Shown: positions 1 to 8,300 of the stretch, piece after piece
How the letters are laid out: every line of letters begins with the position of its first letter
Numbering within the stretch: position 1 is the stretch's first letter
NCBI RefSeq assembly: GCF_049647105.1
Contig: NZ_JBARWZ010000267.1
Span: 1-9,041, forward strand
Length of the DNA stretch: 9,041 nucleotides
Source of the DNA: Actinophytocola sp049647105
GTDB lineage: Bacteria; Actinomycetota; Actinomycetes; Mycobacteriales; Pseudonocardiaceae
Direction of reading: 5' to 3'
Notes under the pieces: generated by a model
The model's input: the letters and a program-made list of their open reading frames with translations, nothing else
Told to the model about the DNA's origin: nothing
The model's database searches: none
Made by a program: the position numbers and the translations under genes

Positions 1-2397
1 GCGCAGACCGAGCACCCCGGCCGGTTCGTCCTGGTCGACGGCGACGCCCCGGCCACCGTGCTCGCGGCCGTCGTCGCGTCGGGGGAGCCGCAGGCCGCGG
101 TGCGCGGCGCGGACGTTCTCGTCCCGCGCCTGACCCGCGCCGCGACCCTGCCCGCGCTGACGATCCCGGACGTCGGCACCTGGCAGCTCGCCCCGCCTGC
201 CGACGGCACCCTCGACGGCCTCGACCTGGTCCCGGCGCAACCGGAACCCCTTGCCGAGGGCCATGTCCGCGTCGCGGTCCGCGCGGCCGGGATCAACTTC
301 CGGGACGTGCTGATCGCGCTCGGCTCCTACCCAGAGGCCGCCGCCATGGGCACCGAGGCCGCGGGCGTCGTGCTCGAGGTCGGCGACGGTGTGCCGGACC
401 TGCGCCCCGGCGACCGGGTGTTCGGCCTGGTGTCCGGCGGTTTCGGCCCGGTCGCGACCGCCGACCGCCGCCACCTCGCCCCGATCCCCTCGGGCTGGTC
501 CTTCGCGAGGGCCGCGTCGATCCCCATGGCGTACCTGACCGCCTACTACGGCCTTGTCGACCTGGCCGGGCTGCGCGCGGGCGAGTCCGTACTGATCCAC
601 GCCGCCGCTGGCGGTGTCGGCACGGCGGCCGTGCAACTGGCGAGGTATCTCGGCGCGGAGGTCTACGGCACGGCGAGCCCGGCCAAGTGGCCTGCGACCG
701 GCCTGGACGCCGACCACCTCGCCTCCTCCCGCGACCTCGGCTTCGCCGACCGGTTCCCCAGGGTGGACGTCGTGCTCAACGCGCTCGCGGGCGAGTTCGT
801 CGACGCGTCGCTGGGGCTGCTGGCCCCTGGCGGCCGGTTCATCGAGATGGGCAAGGCCGACCTGCGCTCGCCGGACGGCGTCGCCTATCGCGCGTTCGAC
901 CTCGGTGAGGCCGGGCCGGACCGCACCGGCGCCATGCTCGCCGACCTGCTCGCCCTGTTCGCGTCCGGCGCGCTGACCCCGCCACCGGTGCGGGCATGGG
1001 ACATCCGGGAGGCGGCCACCGCGTTCCGGCACATCGGCCATGGCAGGCACACCGGCAAGAACGTGTTCACCATCCCGCGCCCGATCGACCCCGACGGCAC
1101 CGTCCTGGTCACCGGCGGGACCGGCGCGCTCGGCACCGCGGTCGCCGAGCACCTCGCCACCCGCCACGGCGCCCGCCACCTGCTGCTCGCCTCCCGGTCC
1201 GGGCTGGGCGGCCCGGACCGGGAGGTGCTGCCCGGCACGGACGTCCGGGTCGTCGCCTGTGACGTCACCGATCGCGCCGCCCTCGCCGGGCTGCTCGCGG
1301 ACATCCCCGCCGAGCATCCGCTCACCGCGGTGGTCCACGCGGCCGGTGTGCTCGACGACGGCGTGGTCGAGGCGGTCACCCCGGACCGGCTGGCCGCGGT
1401 CATGGCCCCCAAGGCCGACGCCGCCATCGCACTGCACGAACTGACCGCCTACGCCGACCTGGCCGTCTTCGCCCTGTACTCCTCGGCCTCCGCCGTGTTC
1501 GGCACCCCCGGCCAGGCCAACTACTCCGCCGCGAACGCCGTCCTCGACGGCCTCGCCCAGCGCCGCCGCGCCGACGGCCTCCCCGCGACCGCCCTGGCGT
1601 GGGGCATGTGGGAGGGCGGCATGACCGGTTCGCTGTCCGACCACGACCGCGCCCGCGGCGGCACCGCGATCACCGTGGCACAGGGCACCGCCCTGTTCGA
1701 CGCGGCGATCGCAGGCACACCGGCACACGTCGTCCCCGCCAACCTCGACCTCGCGGGACTCCGCTCCTCCGGCGCGCCGGTACCGCCGTTGCTGCGCGGC
1801 CTCGTCCGCCCGGCACCAAGAGCCGCGGCACGCGAGACAGCCGGTGGCCTGGCCGAGCAACTCGCCAGACTGCCGGGTGCCGAACGCACCCGGGTCGTGC
1901 TGGACCTCGTGCTCACCAACACCGCGCTGGTGCTCGGCCACCCGTCGCCGGACTCCGTCGGCCCCGGCCGCCCGTTCACCGACCTGGGTGTCGACTCACT
2001 CACCGCCGTCGAACTACGCAACCGGCTCGCCGCCGCGGCGGGTGTCCGGCTGCCCGCGACGCTGGTGTTCGACCACCCGACACCCGAGGCGCTGGCGGCG
2101 TTCCTGCTCGCCGAGACACTGCCGGCCGGACCGGCCCCCGCCGACACCGCGCTGGCGGACCTGGAACGGATCGCGGCCCTGCTGCCCGGCATGGCCGCGC
2201 CCGGCGCGGCCGCGGTGCGGGCCAGGATGGCGGCCCTGCTGGCCAGGTGGGAAGCGGAACCGGCCGTCGCCGACGGGCCCGGTGACGACCACGACCTCGA
2301 CGACGCCACCACTGACACGATCTTCGACCTCATCGACGGCGAACTGGCCGACGGTGACCTCGATGGTGACCTGGCCGACCTGGTGGCACAGCCCTGA
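1..2397 (+). CDS. Modular type I PKS subunit, C-terminal part (ER-KR-ACP-docking), 5' truncated
   Basis: This gene encodes the end of a modular polyketide synthase subunit; its start lies upstream, since frame 1 is open from base 1. Counting residues from base 1, residues 1-45 (EHPGRFVLVDGD onward) match the structural half of a KR, into which ER domains are normally inserted. The ER covers about residues 58-358, with the INFRDVLIALGSY motif and the NADPH-binding HAAAGGVGTAAVQLA near residue 200. The KR covers about 363-545, with TGGTGALG at 371-378, an LDD motif at 451-453 and catalytic K471, S495, Y508 and N512, so it looks active and B-type. The ACP covers about 625-705, with the phosphopantetheine serine at 666 in LGVDSLTAVEL. 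The acidic tail (about 711-798) ends in a DTIFDLIDGEL-like segment typical of C-terminal docking regions. No thioesterase follows, so the chain should pass to another subunit. ER plus KR implies a DH upstream of the window (not seen). Confidence 0.95.
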   Translation, partial: AQTEHPGRFVLVDGDAPATVLAAVVASGEPQAAVRGADVLVPRLTRAATLPALTIPDVGTWQLAPPADGTLDGLDLVPAQPEPLAEGHVRVAVRAAGINFRDVLIALGSYPEAAAMGTEAAGVVLEVGDGVPDLRPGDRVFGLVSGGFGPVATADRRHLAPIPSGWSFARAASIPMAYLTAYYGLVDLAGLRAGESVLIHAAAGGVGTAAVQLARYLGAEVYGTASPAKWPATGLDADHLASSRDLGFADRFPRVDVVLNALAGEFVDASLGLLAPGGRFIEMGKADLRSPDGVAYRAFDLGEAGPDRTGAMLADLLALFASGALTPPPVRAWDIREAATAFRHIGHGRHTGKNVFTIPRPIDPDGTVLVTGGTGALGTAVAEHLATRHGARHLLLASRSGLGGPDREVLPGTDVRVVACDVTDRAALAGLLADIPAEHPLTAVVHAAGVLDDGVVEAVTPDRLAAVMAPKADAAIALHELTAYADLAVFALYSSASAVFGTPGQANYSAANAVLDGLAQRRRADGLPATALAWGMWEGGMTGSLSDHDRARGGTAITVAQGTALFDAAIAGTPAHVVPANLDLAGLRSSGAPVPPLLRGLVRPAPRAAARETAGGLAEQLARLPGAERTRVVLDLVLTNTALVLGHPSPDSVGPGRPFTDLGVDSLTAVELRNRLAAAAGVRLPATLVFDHPTPEALAAFLLAETLPAGPAPADTALADLERIAALLPGMAAPGAAAVRARMAALLARWEAEPAVADGPGDDHDLDDATTDTIFDLIDGELADGDLDGDLADLVAQP

Positions 2398-2434
2398 CCG
2401 GCGCACTGCCCGAACCGAATCCCAACCCCCACCC

Positions 2435-2440
2435 AAGGAG
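2435..2440 (+). promoter_or_regulatory. Ribosome binding site of the ABC ATPase gene
   Basis: AAGGAG lies 7 nt before the GTG at 2448, in the short 50-nt gap after the PKS stop. It decides the GTG start. No terminator or obvious promoter is visible in the gap, which suits read-through transcription from the PKS gene. Confidence 0.75.
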
Positions 2441-2447
2441 CGACCGA

Positions 2448-3221
2448 GTGAACGCGACCGGCCACCCACCCGCGCTGGCGATCGCCGGACTGCACAAGAC
2501 GTTCGGCGACTACGTCGCGGTGAAGCACGCCGAACTGACCGTGGCACCCGGCTCTTTCTACGGACTCGTCGGACCCAACGGCGCTGGCAAGACCACCATG
2601 CTGTCCATGGCCACCGGCCTGCTCCGCCCCGACGACGGCCGCTCCATGGTGTTCGGCGTGGACCTGTGGGCCGAGCCGGAGAAGGCCAAGCAGCTCATCG
2701 GCGTCCTGCCGGACGGTCTCGCCATGCCAGAGCAGCTCACCGGCCGTGAGCTGCTCACCTACACCGCCCGGCTGCGCGGCATCGACGCCGCCACCGCCAC
2801 CGCCCGCGCGGGCGAGCTGCTCGAGGTCATGGAACTCGACGGCGATGTCGAGCGCACCCTGGTGATCGACTACTCGACCGGCATGCGCAAGAAGATCGGC
2901 CTGGCGGCCGCGATGCTGCACGCACCCAAGCTGCTGGTGCTCGACGAGCCGTTCGAGGCCATCGACCCGGTGTCGGCGGCCAAGCTCAAGGCGATCCTGC
3001 GCGGGTTCATCGCGGCAGGCGGGTCGATCGTGCTGTCCAGCCACGTGATGGCGCTGGTGGAGCAGATGTGCGACACCGTCGCGGTCATCGCCAAGGGCAC
3101 GGTCCTCGCCGAGGGCCCCGTCGACGGTGTGCGGGCGGGCAAGACGCTGGAGGAGGCGTTCGTCGAGCTGGTCGGCGCCGACACCGCAGAGGCGAAGGGA
3201 CTGTCGTGGTTGGCGTCCTGA
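2448..3221 (+). CDS. ABC transporter ATP-binding protein
   Basis: This 257-residue protein is the nucleotide-binding subunit of an ABC transporter and should power the adjacent membrane protein from the cytoplasmic face. In order it shows an aromatic A-loop region (KTFGDY, residues 17-22), Walker A GPNGAGKTT at 42-50, a Q-loop region reading IGVLPDG (84-90) where the usual Gln is replaced, a divergent signature YSTGM at 142-146, Walker B LLVLDEP at 162-168 with catalytic Glu167, a D-loop AIDP, and the switch His199 in SSH. The length fits a single-domain ABC-2 type exporter ATPase of the BcrA/CcmA-like family. The start is a GTG preceded by AAGGAG; the 3' end overlaps the permease gene, indicating translational coupling. 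Its place between two PKS genes suggests export of, or resistance to, the polyketide, but the substrate cannot be read from sequence. Confidence 0.93.
   Translation: MNATGHPPALAIAGLHKTFGDYVAVKHAELTVAPGSFYGLVGPNGAGKTTMLSMATGLLRPDDGRSMVFGVDLWAEPEKAKQLIGVLPDGLAMPEQLTGRELLTYTARLRGIDAATATARAGELLEVMELDGDVERTLVIDYSTGMRKKIGLAAAMLHAPKLLVLDEPFEAIDPVSAAKLKAILRGFIAAGGSIVLSSHVMALVEQMCDTVAVIAKGTVLAEGPVDGVRAGKTLEEAFVELVGADTAEAKGLSWLAS
3195..3200 (+). promoter_or_regulatory. Ribosome binding site inside the ATPase gene, for the permease
   Basis: AAGGGA lies 5 nt before the GTG at 3206 and within the last codons of the ATPase gene. It favours the GTG start over the farther upstream ATG at 3068, where the translation is an arginine/glycine-rich shadow of the ATPase reading frame, and over the ATG at 3227. 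Confidence 0.6.
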
Positions 3222-5053
3222 TCCGGATGAAGCTCGCGGTCCTGCGCCGGTCCACGACCGGCAGCAAGGCCAACTGGACCGCGACCGGCGCCCTGCTCGG
3301 CGTCCTCGCCGCGTTCGCGACGATCGCGGTCGCCGGGATCGACTCCGCGCCCGGCACCGTCCTCGACCTGCTCGCGCTCGTGTACGCGGTGTGGGCCCTC
3401 GGCTGGATGCTCGGGCCCGCGTGGGCAGGCGAGCCGGTACTGCGTGCCGAGCACTTCGCGCTGCTGCCGATCCCGCGCCGCAAGCTCGCCGTCGGGCTGC
3501 TGGTGGCGGCGTTCGCCGGGATCACCACCGCGGTGTCCCTTGTCGCGTTCGCCTCCTCGGTCGTGTTCGCCGCCCGGCTCGGCGGGGTCGTCCCGATCGT
3601 GCTCGCGGTGCCGGCCGCGCTGCTCCAGCTCACGCTCGTGGTGCTGCTGTCGCGGCTGACCGCACGGATGTTCGCGGCGCTGTCGCGGTCAAGGGCCGGT
3701 GCGGTGATCACGGCCGTGATCAGCGCGGTGATGCTGGTGGCGGCGTCGTCCGGGTGGATCGTGTTCGCCGGCGTGGAGGCCATCCTCGCCTACGGGTTCT
3801 CGCCAGGGTTCTCCGCCGTGGTGCGGGCGTTGCCGTCGAGCTGGGGCCTGGTCGCCGTCGAGGCGTCGTCGCGGGGTGACTGGCTGTGGACCGTGGTGCC
3901 GCTGGCCGGGCTCGTCGTGCTGACCGCGTTGCTGGTGCTGGCCTGGAGCCGGGTGCTCGGGCCGCCGCGCCTCGGGCGGCCGGTCGTGCGCGGCACCTCG
4001 GACCTGCCTGCCACGGCGGCCGGGCGTACCGGTTCGGTGTACCGCAAGGAGATCCGGACCTGGCTGCGCAGCCCGCAGCGGGTGCAGGGGCTTGTTCTCG
4101 CGCCCGTGTTCGCGGTCCTGTCCTGCCTGGTGCCGCTGGCGTTCGGGTCCTCGGTGTTGCTGCCGTTCGCGGGGGCGCTCACCGCGGTGATGGGTGCCGC
4201 TGGCAGCGCCAACCTGTACGGGCAGGACGGCACCGCGCTGTGGATGAACCTGGTCGCGCCGGACACCGCTTCGGCCGACGTGCGTGGCAGGCAACTGGCG
4301 TGGCTGACGTTCTTCGCCCCGATGTCGATTCTGCTGTCGGTCCTCGGGACCGTGGTGTCCGGCGAGTACGCGTTGTGGCACTGGGCGTCGGCGGCGACCA
4401 CCGGTGTGCTCGGTGCCGGCGTGGCGCTGGTGCCGTTGATCGGTCTCAGCCAGCTCGCGCCAGGACCGGACCCGCACCGTAACCGCAACTCGCCGATGGA
4501 TCACGGTGACGAGGTCGGTGGCGCGTTCGCCGCGTTCGTCGGGACGATTGTGCTCGCGGTGCCCGCGATCGCGACCGTGGGGATCGCTTCGGCGCTGGGG
4601 TATGAGGAGCTCGAGGTTCTCGGTGTCGCGGTCGCGGTGGTGACGGGGCTGGCGTACTGGACGTCGATCGGTGGTGCTGCCGTACGGCGGCTGACCGATC
4701 GCGGGCCGGAGTTGCTGTACCTGATGCGTGCCGGGAAGGAGGCGCAGGAGAAGGTCGCCGCTGACGGGTCCGTGTTCGCCGCCATGCCGAAGTCCCGTGC
4801 GCGGTTGCTGTGGAGTGCGTTCGCTCTTGGTTGCATCGCGTTGTTCCCGCAGGCGGTGGTGCCGGGGGCGATGCTGGCCTCCGGCAACGTCGCCAAGGTG
4901 TGGTTCCTCGCGCTGTACCTGCCGAGGGCGTGGCAGTGGCCGACCATCGCCGCGATGGTCGTCGTGGCCGGGCTTGCCTTCACTGTCGCGGTGCGGGTGT
5001 TCCTCGCCGAGCGGCGCAGGATCCGGAGGGCGCGGGCGGGGGTGGCCGTCTGA
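3206..5053 (+). CDS. ABC transporter permease, large polytopic membrane protein
   Basis: This 615-residue hydrophobic protein is the likely membrane partner of the preceding ATPase. By eye it has about 12-14 membrane segments, at roughly residues 27-45, 51-70, 95-122, 128-149, 166-190, 227-249, 297-333 (probably two), 365-386, 398-416, 441-463, 470-489, 533-556 and 579-600. Arg/Lys-rich stretches lie between some of them, and a basic tail (AERRRIRRARAG) is predicted to be cytoplasmic. At this size it may be a double-length permease, as in ABC-2 exporters that use one fused membrane subunit; that is inference. A loop near 339-363 (GQDGTALWMNLVAP) resembles one I recall from actinobacterial ABC-2 permeases. 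I chose the GTG at 3206 because of the AAGGGA before it, the coupled 16-nt overlap with the ATPase gene, and the implausible composition of the upstream extension. The transported substrate is unknown. Confidence 0.85.
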   Translation: MVGVLIRMKLAVLRRSTTGSKANWTATGALLGVLAAFATIAVAGIDSAPGTVLDLLALVYAVWALGWMLGPAWAGEPVLRAEHFALLPIPRRKLAVGLLVAAFAGITTAVSLVAFASSVVFAARLGGVVPIVLAVPAALLQLTLVVLLSRLTARMFAALSRSRAGAVITAVISAVMLVAASSGWIVFAGVEAILAYGFSPGFSAVVRALPSSWGLVAVEASSRGDWLWTVVPLAGLVVLTALLVLAWSRVLGPPRLGRPVVRGTSDLPATAAGRTGSVYRKEIRTWLRSPQRVQGLVLAPVFAVLSCLVPLAFGSSVLLPFAGALTAVMGAAGSANLYGQDGTALWMNLVAPDTASADVRGRQLAWLTFFAPMSILLSVLGTVVSGEYALWHWASAATTGVLGAGVALVPLIGLSQLAPGPDPHRNRNSPMDHGDEVGGAFAAFVGTIVLAVPAIATVGIASALGYEELEVLGVAVAVVTGLAYWTSIGGAAVRRLTDRGPELLYLMRAGKEAQEKVAADGSVFAAMPKSRARLLWSAFALGCIALFPQAVVPGAMLASGNVAKVWFLALYLPRAWQWPTIAAMVVVAGLAFTVAVRVFLAERRRIRRARAGVAV

Positions 5054-5128
5054 GTCTCTCGCGGTCTCGCGTGGGCTGCCGCTCCAGGGGCTGATGGTGC
5101 TGCCAACGTCCTGAAGTGCGCCACAACT

Positions 5129-5166
5129 CGACTCTCCTCGGGCCCGTACGGGTCCGGGGAGAGTCG
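5129..5166 (+). terminator. Near-perfect 38-nt palindrome, probable Rho-independent-like terminator
   Basis: The outer arms CGACTCTCC (5129-5137) and GGAGAGTCG (5158-5166) are exact complements. The inner 20 nt continue the pairing with two G-T wobbles, giving an 18-bp GC-rich stem centred between 5147 and 5148 with a minimal loop. It lies 76 nt after the permease stop. No T-run follows, as is common for actinomycete terminators. The symmetry means it could also act on the opposite strand or be a protein-binding site. Confidence 0.7.
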
Positions 5167-5237
5167 TCGTGCGTTCGGCGTGGGGGCCGTAGGGGTGTCT
5201 GGGCCTCGGTGGCGATTACTACCGTGAAACGCGTGTT

Positions 5238-5272
5238 CGGAATAGGGCGGATTCCGGGCGGCAATTGAATTG
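5238..5272. promoter_or_regulatory. Inverted-repeat cluster upstream of the loading-module PKS (candidate operator)
   Basis: CGGAAT (5238-5243) and ATTCCG (5251-5256) form a 6-bp inverted repeat with a 7-nt spacer. Six bases on, CAATT-G-AATTG (5262-5272) is a perfect 11-nt inverted repeat in an unusually AT-rich patch. They sit 67-101 nt before the PKS start, where promoter and operator elements would be expected. Such short repeats can arise by chance, so this is only a candidate site. Confidence 0.3.
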
Positions 5273-5328
5273 TTGGGATGCGTTTCCCGGTTTCGTCCCG
5301 GGCTGGTCCGCTGTGTCGAGCGACTTTT

Positions 5329-5333
5329 GAGGA
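5329..5333 (+). promoter_or_regulatory. Ribosome binding site of the loading-module PKS
   Basis: GAGGA ends 5 nt before the ATG at 5339. It supports this start, which places the KS domain only ten residues from the N-terminus. Confidence 0.7.
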
Positions 5334-5338
5334 CGTCC

Positions 5339-8300
5339 ATGTCTGAATTGCGCACCGGCGCCGCCGACGCCATCGCGATCGTGGGAATGGCCTGCCGGGT
5401 GCCGGGAGCGGCGAACCCCGGGGAGTTCTGGCGGCTGCTACGCGACGGGACCGACGCCGTCGGTGCCGCGCCGCCTGCGCGCTGGCCGGAGGGGCTCGAG
5501 GTGCGCCGCGGCGGTTTTCTCGCCGACGTCGCCGGGTTCGATCCCGGTTTCTTCGGTATCTCGCCGCGTGAGGCGGCGGCGATGGACCCGCAGCAGCGGC
5601 TCGCGCTCGAACTCGCCTGGGAGGCGTTCGAGGACGCTCGCACCGTGCCTGGTGCGGTCGCGGGCAGCCGTACCGGCGTGTTCGTCGGCGCCATCTGGGA
5701 CGACTACGCCGCGCTGACGCACCGCGCGGGCGCCGTCGACCAGCACACCATGACCGGCCTCAACCGTGGTGTCATCGCCAACCGCGTCTCCTACACCCTC
5801 GGTCTGCGCGGGCCGAGCATGACCGTCGACGCCGGGCAGTCGTCGTCGCTGGTCGCCGTGCACCTGGCGGTGGAAAGCCTGCTGCGGGGGGAGACCGACA
5901 CCGCCGTCGCGGGTGGGGTGAACCTCATCCTCGCCGAGGAGAGCACGGTCAGCGCCGCCCGGTTCGGTGGGCTGTCCCCGGACGGGCGCTGCCACACCTT
6001 CGACGCCCGCGCCAACGGGTTCGTCCGAGGCGAGGGCGGTGTGCTCGTCGTGCTCAAACCACTGCACCGCGCCATCGCCGACGGCGACCGCGTCCACGCC
6101 GTCATCCACGGCACCGCTGTCAACAACGACGGCGGCGGGGCCAGTCTCACCGCGCCGAGCAAGCGCGCCCAGGAAGCCGTGTTGCGCGAGGCGTACGCCC
6201 GCGCGGGTGTCGACCCCGGTGCGCTCGGCTACGTCGAACTGCACGGCACCGGCACCCGTCTCGGTGACCCCATCGAGGCCGCCGCGCTCGGCGCGGTGCT
6301 CGGCACGCACCGGTCCGAGCCGTTGCCGGTCGGCTCGGTGAAGACGAACATCGGTCACCTGGAGGGCGCCGCGGGCGCGGCGGGGCTGCTCAAGGCCGTC
6401 CTCGCGGTCGCGCACGGCCGTATCCCGGCGAGCCTCCACTTCGAGACCCCCAACCCGGAGATCCCCCTGGCCGACCTGAACCTACGGGTCGTCACGGAGC
6501 TGAGCGACTTCCCGGCGCGGGATGGGCGGCTGGTCGCGGGCGTCAGCTCCTTCGGTGCCGGGGGCACCAACTGTCACGTCGTCCTCTCCGGTGTGCCGCA
6601 ACCAGAACCGGCCGTCCCGACCGAGACCGGGCGGCCGACGCCGGTCGTCCTTTCCGGACGGACCGAGCAGGCGCTGCGTGACCAGGCCGCCCGGCTGCGC
6701 GCGGCCATCGGCGACACCGGCAGGCTCGCCGACCTCGGCCATTCGCTGGCGACGACCCGCACCGCCTTCGAGCGTCGCGCCGGGATCGTGGCCCGTGACC
6801 GCGACGAACTCCTCGGCGCACTCGACGCGCTCGCGAACGGGCTGCCCGCGCGGGCGCTGACCACCGGGCCCGCGAACCACGGCCGCGTCGCGTTCCTGTT
6901 CTCCGGCCAGGGCGGCCAGCGGCCCGGCATGGGCGAGGGCCTCTACCGCGCCTTCCCCGCCTACGCCGAGGCCGCCGACGCCGCCCGCGCCCGCTTCTCC
7001 GAGGTCCCGCTGGACGACGAGTCCGTCATGACCAGGACCGGCAGCGCCCAGTGCGCGCTGTTCGTGGTCCAGGTCGCGCTCGCCCGGCTGCTGGAGTCGT
7101 GGGGTGTCGTGCCCGACGTGATCACGGGGCACTCCATCGGCGAGATCGCCGCCGCCCACATCGCCGGTGTGCTGTCGCTGGACGACGCGTGCACGCTGGT
7201 CGCCGCCCGCGGCGGGATGATGCAGGTGCTGCCGCCCGGCGGTGCGATGCTCGCCGCCGAGGTGTCCGAGGCCGACGTGCCTGCCGGGATGGACATCGCC
7301 GCGATCAACAGCCCGACGGCGCTGGTGGTGTCCGGCGCAGAGGACGAGGTCGCCGCGCTCGCCGCGCGCTGGCGGGCCGAAGGCAGACGGGTTCGGGCGC
7401 TGCCCATCTCGCACGCCTCGCACTCCAGGCTCATGGACCCGATGCTCGACGGTTTCGCCGCCGTCGCACGCACGCTCACCTACCGCGAGCCACGCGTGCC
7501 GATGGTGTCCGACGAGGTCACCGACCCGATGTACTGGGTGTGGCAGGTCCGCAACACCGTGCGGTTCGCCGACCGGATGGCCCGGCTGACCGCTGACGGC
7601 GTCGGGGCAGGCATCGAGATCGGGCCGGACGCCGTGCTGGCCGCACACGTGCCCGGCACCGCAGTGCCGCTGCGCCGGGACCGCGACGAGGTCGAGACCG
7701 TCCTGTCCGCCGTCGTCGCCGCGCACACCGCCGGTGCCGGCGTCGACTGGGACGCCGTCTTCGCGGGCACCGATCCCCGCCGCGTCGACCTCCCCACCTA
7801 CGCCTTCCAACGCGAACGCTACTGGCGTGACGGGGCGCGTGCCGCCACGCGCGCGGTCACACCGATCGAGATCCCGGCGCCGTCCGCGCGGGCGGGCGAG
7901 CGGGACGCCATGGACCTGGTTCGCGCGCACGTCGCCGCGATCCTGGAGTTCGCGTCGCCGGACCGGGTCCCCGTCGACCGCACCTTCAAGGAGCTGGGTT
8001 TCGACTCCATGACGGCGGTCGAACTGCGCGACAGTCTCGCCGCCGCGACCGGCACCCCGCTGCCCGCGACCCTGATGTTCGACTACCCGACCCCCGCCGC
8101 CGTCGCGGACCACCTGCGTGGCGCGCGGCGCGTGCCGAGGGAGGTGGCGCCGGTCGCGGACACCGGCGACCCGGTCGTCATCGTCGGCATGGCCTGCCGG
8201 TTCCCCGGCGACGTGCGGTCGCCGGAGGACCTGTGGGGCCTCGTCGCCTCTGGCGGCGACGCGGTGACCGGCTTCCCCGCCGACCGGGGCTGGGACCTCG

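Larger units (their letters stand above)
5054..5338. other. Intergenic region between permease and loading-module PKS
   Basis: This is 285 nt without a supported gene. The first 75 nt hold nothing I recognise. Then comes the 38-nt hairpin at 5129-5166. The part from about 5210 to 5338 is richer in A/T than the flanking genes and carries small inverted repeats before the PKS ribosome binding site. This layout (terminator, then AT-richer leader) fits a transcription unit boundary, with the promoter of the downstream PKS gene somewhere in 5167-5328. I could not place convincing -35/-10 boxes. Confidence 0.6.

Noticed and set aside
58..60. GTG at 58 as the start of the first PKS gene
   Set aside because: The frame is open from base 1, and residues before 58 (TEHPGRFVLVDGD) already match the conserved KR structural region, so the gene begins outside the window.
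2398..2447. Possible promoter between the PKS and ATPase genes
   Set aside because: The 50-nt gap is C-rich with no recognisable -10/-35 elements or hairpin; only the ribosome binding site is supported.
1521..3044. 507-codon open frame on the minus strand
   Set aside because: It is antisense to the PKS KR-ACP region and the ABC ATPase and shows no recognisable domain; long shadow frames are common at this GC content.
3068..3205. Upstream extension of the permease to an ATG at 3068
   Set aside because: The extra 46 residues are Arg/Gly-rich and come from an alternative frame of the ATPase gene. The GTG at 3206 has a ribosome binding site and gives a normal N-terminus.
4501..5694. 397-codon minus-strand frame spanning the intergenic gap
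   Set aside because: It runs through two clear + strand genes and the terminator hairpin, and its translation is Ala/Pro/Ser/Thr-rich without a known domain.
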